Below are positions 8,815-19,110 of a stretch of DNA of 64,000 nt, in pieces. Both the position numbers and the translations under genes were made by a program. The notes under the pieces were generated by a model. The model was not told the DNA's origin. It saw nothing but the letters and a program-made list of their open reading frames with translations, and made no database searches. The first letter of the stretch is position 1. Each line of letters begins with the position of its first letter. Source of the stretch: Oreocharis arfaki (lineage: Eukaryota > Chordata > Aves > Passeriformes > Paramythiidae); assembly GCA_013398015.1 (NCBI GenBank), contig VZRR01002780.1, positions 13,505 to 77,504 of the forward strand. The letters run 5' to 3'.

Positions 8815-11812
8815 ATGCAAGGAGAGCCCAGCACTTTATTAATGCAATGAATACAGCTCCTGCTGTGGGATTCCAGCCGGCCCGAGCAGCGAGCACACAG
8901 AGCAGCACTCGGAGCACTGCCAGCCCCCGCTGCCACAGACAGGCACTGCTGAGGGGCAACGCACACAGACAGCCCTTCTGGCCTCAGCAGAGCAGCCAGT
9001 GCTTGGCTTGGAACTCGCCTGGTGACTGCACAGGCTGGCAAAAGGCCAAAAAGGAGTGACAGCTCTCAGCTGTGTCACGGGAAACAGCCAGCTTTTGAGT
9101 CAAGCCACGATTTCCATGAGTTCGACTAAAAATCCAGATAATGGGCTGTGAAGAGGCACGACCACCTGAGACCCCAGCCTTCTCAGGAAAGCTGGAACAC
9201 ATGGGGTTCACACTGAAGCTGTGCTCTCAGGCCTCCGGGCTGGATTTATTTAGCACAAGGACCACAGCAAGCACTGCCCCTGTAAAACACCCCGGGGTGG
9301 TTACAGCCATTCCGAGTCAAACACGTCAAGACGGTTACAAGCATCTGCTGCCAAGCACAACACGACTCAGGGTAGGAACAACCCAACAGCTTGTCTGTCC
9401 CTGGCTTGGGCAGAACCTGCAACAGGCAAGATGCTTTCACAGTTTTCCTCAACCAACACCCAACTCCAGGGTGATATTTTTGATTTATTTTTATTGGACA
9501 AGGGCTTTAGAATCAAGCTCTAGTTGTGGGATAAAAAAATTAAGTGATACATGAAATAAATGAGCATTAATGTAAAGACGGTGAGAAAATGAATGGCCCT
9601 ACGGCATTTATTAACTAGCAGAACATGGAAGTGAGCTTGGGTTTTATTTGGTAAGTCTTGATTTCTCCTTATATTCATGTACAGCTTCTTATTTATGGCT
9701 CAGCCTGTCAAACACATTCTTAGATAAGCAACTGTTGCTCACAGGACTAATCTAATTACCAGTTCTTTTTATAACGAACGCTGACACAAAGGTAGAAGAT
9801 GCATAGCACTTGTGCTGGAGCCAATACTCCAGATGATCAAACAGTTTTGAATTTTAAAGAAATGGGGAGAAGAATTTTTTGTCACGATGTTCCTGCTTTT
9901 TGTCCAACTCTAATTAAAGAAGAAGAACAAGAGTGAAAAGCTGGTTCATTTGCAGCTTTGGCGCAGAATTAATTGCCAAGAGTTTAGACTGGATATTTTA
10001 GCACTCTGCAGTAATGTTCCATAGGCACATTTCCTTACCACAGGCTGGAGAATGCTAGAGCCCTAATTATTTGTAAAGCGCATTTTAAAAAGTTTTGGAA
10101 TTTTCCTTCAGGAGCAAGTGTATCAGAACAGCTTCAAATTGTATTTTAAAGGCATTTGAACAGAAAATCAGCATGCTGTGGGCTTGGCCAAACAGCACAG
10201 ACAGAGGAACTGATTTTACTTTTTTTGGAAGGACAATGTTGTGTCCTTGGCCTTAATTTAAATCATAAAACCATTATGCATTCTGACAATTCTCACAGCC
10301 CGCTCCAGAAATGCCAATAAGAAATAGTGTTTCTGAAAATGAAGATAAAGATACATTGGTCAATGTGATGGGGACTTCTAAATTCCCCAAGCTCTTAACT
10401 GCTAGTTAGTCATTTTACCAAAAAAGAGTGGAAAATAGGTGAAACTCTCAATGAGCTTTTCTTTACCTCTAAGCACACATGAAATCAAACAAGCTGATTT
10501 AATTATTTTTTAAGTTCTGGAGCTTTTCTCCTGAGCTGTTAGGCAAGTCAGGGTGATTCCCTCTAAAACAAACGGGGTCTGTCATGAGCCTGCACAGAAA
10601 CCAGGGCCAGACCCGAGTGTCCCACGGACCCCTGTGCCCCCCCGAGTGCAGCACAGAGCCTGGACCGAGATGAGGAATACCTGGTTGTACTTTAGGGTGT
10701 TCATTGCTTTCTCCTGTCCTATTTAAAATCTTCCCATTACCACCACGTGTGTAACGATGGCAGAGGTGGAGTTAATCCTGTCCCGAGTCCCTCCTGGGGG
10801 AGGACAGTGAAGCACAAAGCTGTCGGTGCCCCCCTTCCATGGCTCAAATAATTTTTTCTTTTTCCCTCACTGGCAGCTTCCCAGGGGCAGAGATTTCCTG
10901 CTCCTGCCACAGAACCAAGAGCTCCATGGCAAGGGGTGGCCCCAGTTTGCCCAGCAGTGCTGGGGGTCCCTGGAAAGTGCCCTCTCCCAGTTCCCTGTCA
11001 GAGCTGAGGGAAAGTGAAGCTGGGAACAGATGGTGGGGAAGGCTGGCATCTCCTCATGCATATTTCATTGGATTTGCAGCTAGTCACCTCTTGATAATAA
11101 TATTAAGTGGTACAAAACTCCAAGGCTTTGTTCCCTGGAATGTTGCATTCGATGGCATCGGATCAATGCTGTAACATCAATTAAATTTTGAAGCTGGTGA
11201 GCTCTGAGTACTTACATCCTTAGCAAGGTTATGCTATAAACAGCTCGATTCTTCTGTTCTGCTGTGTTCAGGGCTGACTTGCAAAGAAAGAGATGGTTCT
11301 GTGCTGAGTGACAAATCTTACTTGACGTTTTTTTAAAAGCACAATGGGACAAACATCTGTGGTTATTTCCATTACGCTCTAAGGCGTGTTACTGGGAGAG
11401 AATTTAGCCATTAATTCTGTTGTATTTACATTATTTATATACAAGAAGAACACGAAAAATGGCAGCCTGTTTAATGATTATGTACATTGTGATTGGGTTG
11501 GAAAAATGTGTATTACAAATGACAAAACAGCCTGTCAAGTGCATAATTATATGTTGCTCTTTTTTTTTTGTTGTTGTTGCCAGAGAAGTTTTAATTCCTT
11601 AAATCCCACTGCATGATCTCAGTGAATGTTCTGCCCTATACATTATATGGGGAAGGAACAGCATAATAACAGACATCTTAAACCACATCAGGTCCTGGTT
11701 AGAGCTCCTTTTCTTCGTTTTAATATGAGGATTACCTTTGTAAGGTGCTTCCAGAGCAAATTAAAAGATGGAATCTGACACAATGACAGCAGGAGAAACA
11801 GTAACGTGAATT
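8815..11812 (-). other. KCNG1: KCNG1 3' flank, probably including a long 3' UTR
   Basis: This lies immediately downstream of the KCNG1 stop codon on the minus strand. Several reverse-complement poly(A) signals (TTTATT on the + strand) occur, among them 9607-9612 and 8835-8840, so the 3' UTR could run from a little over 2 kb to about 3 kb. The part from about 9.5 to 10.6 kb is AT-rich with many TAAT cores; the part from 8.7 to 9.4 kb is more GC-rich. No separate gene is recognised. The UTR end cannot be fixed without transcript data. Confidence 0.4.
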
Positions 11813-12583
11813 TCATTCATTGTCCCTGGCCTCGGAAGAGAGAGTGGTGAACAAAACCTCGCTGCCTTGCGACTCATTGCTCATCTGAGACTTGGCTTTC
11901 AGCAAGAACTGTGCTCTCCTATACATGATCCGTTCCTGCTCCTGCTTCAGCTCCAGGTAGGAGCGTGAGAACGTGTGGAAGATGGAGGTGACGGGGAATG
12001 CCATGAGGAGGATGCCGCTCAGGATGCTGCTCAGGGCCACCACCTGCCCGGGGATGCTCCTGGGCACCATGTCCCCGTAGCCCACGGTGGTCATGGTGAT
12101 GACGGCCCACCAGTAGCAGGCGGGGATGCTGGTGAACTCCTGCGAGTCGGCCATCTCGTTCTCGATGACGTAGAGCAGGGGCGCGAAGAGCGCGATGGCC
12201 ACGCACAGGAAGAGCAGCAGCAGCCCGAACTCGCGGGTGCAGCGGCGCACGGTGAGCCCCAGCGTCTGCAGCCCCAGCGAGTGCCGTGCCAGCCTCATCA
12301 CGTACAGGATGCGCAGCGCCCGCAGGATCCGCAGCACCAGCCCCACCTTGTCCAGGTAGATGTTCCCCGAGCTCGGCTTCTTGGAGCCCTCGGAGCCCGT
12401 GTCCACCAGCAGGGTGATGTAGTAGGGCAGGATGGCGATTATGTCTATCAGCGTCAAGGGCCTCCGCAGGAAGGAGAACTTGCTCTTGGCCTGGATGAAT
12501 CTGAGCAGGAACTCCAGGGAGAACCATGCCACACACACAGACTCCACAATGAAAATGTTGTAGCACATCTGGGAGCACTCACC
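11813..12583 (-). CDS. KCNG1: KCNG1 (Kv6.1) second coding exon: S2 to C-terminus
   Basis: This exon encodes residues 254-509 of a voltage-gated potassium channel subunit. It starts after a good acceptor (CCCGCAG at the 12584 side) with GECSQMC and ends with EARDNE and a stop at 11815-11813. In order it encodes S2 (about 261-283), S3 (294-314), the arginine-rich S4 (about 334-353, RILRALRILYVMR), S5 (371-393), the pore with filter TVGYGD (419-424), and S6 (432-456). S6 carries PVT where Kv1-type channels have PVP, a mark of the modulatory ('silent') Kv6 group. Known role: Kv6.1 is not functional alone but assembles with Kv2 subunits at the plasma membrane and shifts their gating. The sequence agrees very closely with human KCNG1 as I recall it. 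Overlapping antisense and out-of-frame frames here are shadows. Confidence 0.96.
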   Translation of the reverse strand, partial: GECSQMCYNIFIVESVCVAWFSLEFLLRFIQAKSKFSFLRRPLTLIDIIAILPYYITLLVDTGSEGSKKPSSGNIYLDKVGLVLRILRALRILYVMRLARHSLGLQTLGLTVRRCTREFGLLLLFLCVAIALFAPLLYVIENEMADSQEFTSIPACYWWAVITMTTVGYGDMVPRSIPGQVVALSSILSGILLMAFPVTSIFHTFSRSYLELKQEQERIMYRRAQFLLKAKSQMSNESQGSEVLFTTLSSEARDNE

Positions 12584-13071
12584 CTGCGGGAAAGAGGAGG
12601 AGTTTGTAATCGGCGCTGGATAATAACTGTTTTAGTTGGTGTGGTGACGGGAGGAGAGGCTTCTGGGTTGGTTTTTTTAAACCCAAAATATTAAAGGAAT
12701 TGAAGCTGTTGCTATGGGGAAACATGTTGGCAGTTTGGAACATGCTAAATGCAAAACTTAGAAAGGCACTGCTTATTCCACAGAAGATACTGCTCGGGAA
12801 TTTCAGGCTTTCTAAACAGCAAATACAAAGTCTAACAAGGTAATATACAGGAGAGTGCACGCTAACAGAATTTTCTTTGGACATAAAACTGGATATGATT
12901 AATTCTCTTACAAGTAATTGAACAGTCACGTAACATTTCAAATATTCTTCATGATATTTTCCTCCCTCTAAAAACAGCTGCAAAATCCCTATTGAAATCA
13001 ATAACCTCAGACCTTGTACTTGCTCTGCTCTTCCCAGCACATACCACTTGCCATCCTAAAAGCTAACTTAC
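12584..13071 (-). other. KCNG1: KCNG1 coding intron, 488 bases
   Basis: The donor is AAAAG/GTAAGT (GT at 13071-13070) and the acceptor is TTTCCCGCAG ending at 12584. It is phase 0, between a Lys codon and a Gly codon, in the S1-S2 linker. If retained, translation reaches a stop after two codons (TAG at 13065-13063), giving a T1-plus-S1 fragment. Confidence 0.9.
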
Positions 13072-13830
13072 CTTTTCCTCCTCCTCCCTCAGGTCAGGCA
13101 TGGTGCTGATGGATAAGTTCACTGCTGTAATAGTTACAAACAAAACAGACAAACACGCAAACACCTTTCCAGGAAGGCCAGACTGGGGCCTTTCCACCAT
13201 GTCTTGCAACTTTTTCATGCACAAACCAATTTTTGTCTCCTCTACTGTTTCACCTGTTGTTTCATTTTCTAGGAGGTCATCCTCCCGCTCATTTATCTCT
13301 GTGAGCTCCTCCATTTTTTGCAGGTATCTCCTTTTACAACACCAGTCCAAGTTGTCTTCCTCAATGCCCCAGTAGAGCAGCTCCTCTTGGAAAGACAGCG
13401 CACACATCTCCCGCAGGAGCCGGAGCTTTCCGACCCGCAGGAAGGTCAGGATTGTCCTGAACGCCCCCGGGTTGCGGTCGAAGAAGAATTCATTGCACGT
13501 CACGTCATAATCATCACAGATGTTCAGAATGTCGTCAAAATTGGTACAGAACTTGAGTTGTCCCAGGCGTGTCAAGGGGAACTCATCGAGCGTGGTCCAG
13601 GGGAGCAAGTACTTGATGCCCCCCACGTTGATAATTATGTGACGCTTCCGGTCGTCGGGGTGGAAGCCTTTGAGGAGATCCTCCTGAGGGTGGATGAGCC
13701 TGGCTCTTTGGTAAAACACGCCCTTGAGGGTTTCAGATTCTGGAAAGAACGTGTGGTTGAAGGAAGCATCTGAAGTACAGCTCAGGGCGCTATAGTCATA
13801 GTCGGAATTTTCTCCAGGCATAAGAGTCAT
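13072..13830 (-). CDS. KCNG1: KCNG1 (Kv6.1) first coding exon: N-terminus, T1 domain, S1
   Basis: This exon encodes residues 1-253. The start is the ATG at 13830-13828 (MTLMPGENSDYDYS), which aligns with the human start MTLLPGDNSDYDYS and has A at -3. An upstream extension in this frame begins with TTG and is not needed. The cytoplasmic T1/BTB tetramerisation domain spans about residues 64-168 and includes NVGGIKY and the C-X20-CC part of the Kv2-4 type T1 zinc site (Cys 143 with Cys 164-165). The position where Kv2 has the zinc histidine is Arg here, as in the human paralogue as I recall it. S1 is about residues 222-244 (KVFACLSVLFVTITAVNL). With the second exon the protein is 509 residues, close to human 513. 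T1 restricts co-assembly; Kv6 pairs with Kv2 (family knowledge). Confidence 0.96.
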
Positions 13831-13850
13831 CTTGGAAGACAACTTTGCAT
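13827..13850 (-). promoter_or_regulatory. Seven-codon uORF overlapping the KCNG1 start codon
   Basis: On the minus strand an ATG at 13850-13848 opens a 7-codon frame that ends in TGA at 13829-13827. The last four bases form ATGA, so the uORF stop overlaps the KCNG1 ATG. The uORF ATG has G at -3 (GGGATGC), giving it a moderate context. It lies within the inferred exon, so it would be in the mRNA if that acceptor is used. Confidence 0.6.
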
Positions 13851-13876
13851 CCCTTCACTGCTTCTGCAAGTGTCTT
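13831..13876 (-). other. KCNG1: KCNG1 5' UTR part of the first coding exon
   Basis: A strong minus-strand acceptor (CTGTTTTCTGTTCCAG) ends at 13877, so the exon probably begins at 13876 with AAGACACTTGCAG. This implies at least one upstream non-coding exon. The acceptor is inferred from sequence and not confirmed by transcripts. Confidence 0.6.
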
Positions 13877-16800
13877 CTGGAACAGAAAACAGACACAGGG
13901 GGTGAGGAAATGACAGGCTGCTTGCAGGTTTTGAGCAAATGTAGTGGTTGGAGCTCAAAAACACTTGGAAAGAGCAATTGGAAAGAAAACAGCAGTGGCT
14001 GAGTGTGGTCAGAAGACCTTTCTGGGCAGGCTGGGTTTGTCCAGCTGGGCAGCACTGACCCCATATCAAGGGCTGTGCCCCGTTCAGGAGCTCTGCTCAG
14101 CATATTCATCACACTGGGAGGCTCCTCCTGTCTCAGACACAGAGGTCTCAGTTCCCAGTAGCTGGAGAGGGAAACCAGGAATAATTCCTCCATGTGGCAG
14201 GATGTTTGTGGTTCAGAGTGGAGGTACAAAAATGATGGCAGTATCGCATTAGGACACAGAATTCAAATGTGTTTTGTAGGAAAGGAAATAGTACAATTTT
14301 TAAAAGTACTACACATAAAAATCTGGAGTAGTTTAGTACCCGTGAAGTACATAGAAAGAATCAGAAGTCGATTATGTTGTAATTCAGTAAATACACACTT
14401 CTAAAGCCAGTTAGTACAAGCCTAATTTCTAAAAGGCCATCTGGAAACAATTTGAGGGGAAAAAGCTCACTTGTATTGATCACATAAACATTTGTATAGA
14501 GTTTATACACAATTAATGACATGGCAACTCCCTTTTTATGGCCTCATTTAGAAAAGCTTGCAAAGAAATACAGGATTTCCATGCAAACCTTGGAATGTTG
14601 TCTCAGTTGTAACTGACACCCTCTATGCAGTAGCAGGGCTCTGTCCTTGCAGTAGGCTGAGCCAGGTGCCTTTACCTCTGATTATAAGAACCCAACAATT
14701 CCTAATGACAACTTGGAAAACCCTGTTCAAATTCTGCTCATGCAACACTGGCGTAAAGTCCATGGAATGAAGAGAACAGAGTCTAACTGGGTATAAAACA
14801 CAGGAGCTGGAAATGTTCAAACTTCTGGCCTCCCTAGTTCACTGCACTTTAAGAGTCAGCCTGAAATCTGCTCCTCTGCAGGAGGTTGTGCTCCAAGACC
14901 TTACACCTGCACATTCAGCCTCAGCTCAGTGCACAGAGCCTCTGAGTTTCACTTGATAAGAGTATTTATAAGGAGATTGTACAATATAGAGACATTAAAT
15001 ATGCACTGGTATTTTGGCTTTCTAGCCTTGGGTTCACAGGAAAGGAATAAATATTCCAGTTGATTGGCTTCAGTGGCAGTAGAGTTTTGTTCTCCTCCTG
15101 GCTGCACTTACCTCCCCTTGGATGTGCACCCCAGGGATACACCCCCTGCTAGGGCCACTTGCTGAGCCACAGAACCCTCCTTTTCAGAAGCTGGGGTTTA
15201 TAAGCCACACCAGGAGTGGTACATACCTACTGGAGAAGAAAAATCCGTGAATACACAACAGCAAAGGACTCAAACCACAGCTGCACATCAGTTTAAGAGC
15301 TCTCCTTGCCGCAAGGACACTTACAGTGCTTCAGTTAAAAACTCTCAGTTCTGCTCCTAAACTTCCCAGAGGGTTTGGGCTGAACAGAGCAGCTCTGTAC
15401 ACACTCACAAACAGGTGGCCCCAGGTCAGCTTTGGATGGAGTGTTATTTCCTGACTTCTCACTCGTACAGAATCACAGAATGGTTTGGGTTGGAAGGGAC
15501 CTTAAAGCTCCTCTTGTCCCACCCCTGCCACGGATCAGCAGAAGAAATGCCACTGGAGTGCAAGCTGTAGGTTTGATATGGAAAACAGGGCTGCCTGATG
15601 GCTGTTTATGTGGGGCTGCATCTCTCAGACCAACTGCTGTTCCATTTTAAAATGCCTTTTCCCCTCTGCCTCAGCCATGTCTAAGGCAGGGCTGGTCCAA
15701 AGAGAATGAAGATTATGACTGATATAAGATATGGATAAGTGGGAGCTGTTAACCATTTTCCCTTCTGTAATACCAGATGATGTTGGTTAGCAACAACTTA
15801 TCCTCTGAATCTCAGCCAGGAAAAATGAGGAGGCAGCTCATCTCTGTCACTGGTTTGATCTCCCAGCACATCCACTGTTGACACAATGGGAAGAAATGGA
15901 GAGAGGGAAATGTAAATGTTCTGCGTGTGTCAGACACACGCTGTAACCCTGAGGCAGCAACTGTGAAAGAGCAGGGCAAAGAAAAAGGAATTTCTTCCCT
16001 TGCTGCCAGCTCCTCGACCTGTGCGAGACAATAAATGGGACAAATGAATCCCATGTGTGACACACGGAGTGCCTGCACTTAGAAAAGGTTGCTCCTCGGT
16101 TTGCCATAACCAGAGCTGGCAAGCCTACAAATCCCACGTAGGATCTGATGCTCCACATGGGTTATTTTCATGTTCTCTGCCTCAGATACACGCAGCATCA
16201 TACCTACAGGAGAAGAGTGGGAGGAAATAAAGGACAATAATAAACGTGGCCTGACTTGAAGGAACGGAGAAAGGAGAAAAATAAACCAGTGCGTTTCTCT
16301 GCGTGTTTCTTGTTTTCCTTCTGAGGGTGCCCCGACAGAATGATGGTCAGTATTGCTTCAGGATGAGAGAGATCTAATTAATGGAAGGACTTTTTGCTAC
16401 CGAGCTCAAAGCCCAAGCAAACTGCTTTATTCCTCCGCTGCAGCCTGATGACACTGGGGACAGCTGATAAGAAATGCCTTCAGGAGTAAAGACATCACAC
16501 TGGAATATAGGGTCACACAAACACATTAGCCTACAGCCCCAATCTTCCCAGCAATTAAACAAGATGAACTTTAAGGATCTGCTGAAACAGTAAAATCCCC
16601 TGCTCTGCTCTGGCTAAGTCAGGCCCAGTGGTGAAAGCCCTCCTGGTCTGAGGTCTGAGCAGCGCTCTGCCCTTGGAATGCTTGGGACTTGCTGAAGCCC
16701 AGTTCAGCTTCCTGGCCCCCCTGCTGGCAGCGTGTTCTCTTGGGCAAATCACTTCTCTCTGAGCATCACTGCTCTCGTGTTTGTAAACTTACTGGGGCAG

Positions 16801-18349
16801 GAACTGTCTCTTCCTAACATTATCCACCCTGGGAATCGCTCTGGCTTTTAGAACCTACAGCAACACAAAATAACCCCGAGCAAGGGCTTGGGGTGACTGA
16901 GGGGTGGATTGTGCACGGGAAGCAAGAGAGAACATATTTTCAAAAACCTGTCCTGCACAAGATGATATCCGTTATGTCTGGTGAAGAAATCAGATTAGAA
17001 ATCCGTACTGCCCTTACTTTCAGCCAAAATTCAGGAAGGGTGCCAGACTCCGAGGCAATGGGAAAAGAATTATTAAAGATGCCCTTCTGAGGGAAAGAAA
17101 TAGAACTCATGAGAAACATGCTAAAATTCCACTGCAAGTGTTGTTTCCCCCCCTCAGTGTCCTCTGCAGTATTTTGAATTCTGCAGTGCATCTCTGATGT
17201 AATCAGAGCTCCTGCAAGGAGTCCTGCTCCTGCTCCGTGGTGCAGACAATTCAAAGTTGTGCCTGGATGATAACAAGCCTGCAAAGAAGATGCAGAACTC
17301 CCCCCTAGACTCTCCTATCAATTCCAGTGCCTGCAACTCATCTCTGTTGCTTTTTACCATTTGTAAAATAAATTTTTAAAAAACATTAAAAAAAAGTTTC
17401 AGATTTCAGTGCAGATTCATTATGAATATAGTGATTTTTTGGAAAGAATTCCATAAGGAACAGTTCAGTGATCCTCCCTCCTTTAGTGTTTCCTTAGTTA
17501 AGCAGGCAGCATTTCCAAGCAGTGCCACATTCAGCTCCCTCCTGGCACAGGGTTTCCGTGCTGTTCCTCACTGCCAGGTACCCCCTGACACACCTCAAGC
17601 CGTACTCCTGCAGCTCTCCACAGCCTAACAACAGACCTCAAACTTCACCTCTGCTTGTAAAAGTGCACTTCCAGACAAATCAGAGTAAAACTTAGAAAGG
17701 TCAATGTATAACATAAAATAAAACTCTCCTGAGAAGCAGATAGGCTGAAAAAATATGCTCGATCTCTATCTGACTCTCCTTGAGCTGGACAGTTGTGGCA
17801 TCTTATGACAACCTACAGACAGAATGATGTCAAATATGTTACTCGCTGTTTGGTTTTATAAAGCTGAGCCTTATTCTACTGATAATAATAAGAAGTGATA
17901 TAACTTTGCAGATAACTTATATCCCCAGGAGAATGTTCTGAAATACATTAGGATTAACAACTGCAGTTACTCTCCTGCTGTGAAACATATTTATGTCAAC
18001 AAATTTTAGCAAGTCACATTCATAGCAATCTCTTAAATATAATCTTAAAAAGTAAAGGATTTGACATTTATTTATAGAGATAAATATTTTGCTACGGAAA
18101 TGAAGATACGTAGCCATGGAAGAGTTCTTCCATGCTTTTCCTGTCCTCACCCCCTCCCCAAGTCTTTTCCAATGAAAAAAAACTACCAGAAAGACATTGC
18201 CTATCAAGAACAGTTCACTTGATGTGTCTGTCAGTCACCAACGAGCAGAAGTCAGTAAAAACACCAACATAAAAGACATCCCTTCATTATTTAAAAATGA
18301 AAGCTATAAAGGACCTTCAGATTAGGCAAGGCGGAAGAAATTGGAAACA
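13877..18349 (-). other. KCNG1: Inferred 5' intron of KCNG1
   Basis: Sequence between the first coding exon and the CpG island. No coding exon of another gene is recognised. It holds one short CR1 remnant (15469-15545). The intron assignment rests on the acceptor at 13877 and on the nearest upstream CpG island being the promoter; I could not identify the matching donor. Confidence 0.45.
15469..15545 (-). mobile_element. CR1 LINE 3' end, short remnant
   Basis: The + strand reads AGAATCACAGAATGG, then TTTGGGTTGGAAGGGACC, then TTAAAGCTCC and CCACCCCTGCCA. This is a near-consensus reverse complement of the CR1 3' terminus. Only about 75 bases are recognisable. Confidence 0.9.
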
Positions 18350-19110
18350 CGAGCCTCCATCCTGCGCTGTGCAGCCACAGGACGCGGGGAGCGGCAGAGC
18401 CGGCCAGGGGAAGCCCGAGCAGCACGAACCGAGCCCGATGGATGAGCGTCGAGCGCCGTCAGCCTCCTCCGCGGCGGGGCCGGGGCAGGGCAGGAACGAG
18501 CCGAGCGGTNGAGCCGGGCGGCCCCGGGCAGCAGCCGAGCCCCTCCCGCTGCTGGCGGCGCGGCCAGCCCGGCTCCGGCAGGGAATGACGGCCGCTCCCT
18601 CTCTTCCATCCCTGCGGAGGGACAGAACCTGTTGCTGCAGCCGCGCGGGCCCGTCCGCCCCGCCCGCTCCGGAGGCTCCGCGGCTGCGGGCACCCCCGGC
18701 CGGGCGNNNNNNNNNNNNNNNNNNNNNNNNNNNNNNNNNNNNNNNNNNNNNNNNNNNNNNNNNNNNNNNNNNNCGGCACCGGCACCGGCACCGCGAGCAG
18801 CGCCCCGGGCAGCGCTGCCCGGCACCGGCCGCGCCGGGACGAGGAGCAGGAGGAGGAGCTCCCGGAGCCGAGGAGGGGCAGAGCCGGGGCCGGGGGGCCG
18901 CCCGCCAGCCCTGCCCCGCGCCGGGAGCGCGGGCTGCCGCCTTCCGCGGCAGAACTCCCGCTGCTGGGCGAGTCGGGGCTCTTTGGTTGGAGGAGTGGGA
19001 TTACGAGTGTCCATTAAAGCATAAATCCCATCCCGGCTCTCTCCCCGATCTACGCAGAGGCTCCAGGGGAGCTAAGCCCGTGCTTTGTTCGCGGGGCACT
19101 CCTGCAGCGT
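18350..19110. promoter_or_regulatory. KCNG1: CpG island, probable KCNG1 promoter and first non-coding exon
   Basis: Very GC-rich and CpG-dense sequence flanked by ordinary AT-rich DNA, about 4.5 kb upstream of the KCNG1 coding exon on its 5' side. It is the only large CpG island upstream of the gene in this window. It is interrupted by an assembly gap and one single N at 18510, so a first exon cannot be defined. A divergent transcript on the + strand is equally possible. The 275-codon + frame and the 230-codon minus frame through it are GC-rich artefacts that bridge the gap. Confidence 0.6.
18707..18773. other. Assembly gap (67 N)
   Basis: A run of N. The right flank begins with CGGCAC repeated several times (18774-18792), so a short GC-rich repeat may have caused the break. 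Confidence 0.99.

Noticed and set aside
11919..12578. 219-codon minus frame out of phase with KCNG1
   Set aside because: It overlaps the real exon in another frame and gives Pro/Ala/His-rich sequence with no family resemblance.
11975..12694. 239-codon + strand frame
   Set aside because: It lies antisense to the KCNG1 second coding exon and its composition simply mirrors GC-rich codons; no domain.
13831..13842. Four extra N-terminal residues of KCNG1 starting at TTG
   Set aside because: The codon is TTG, while the next ATG at 13830 matches the human start and has A at -3.
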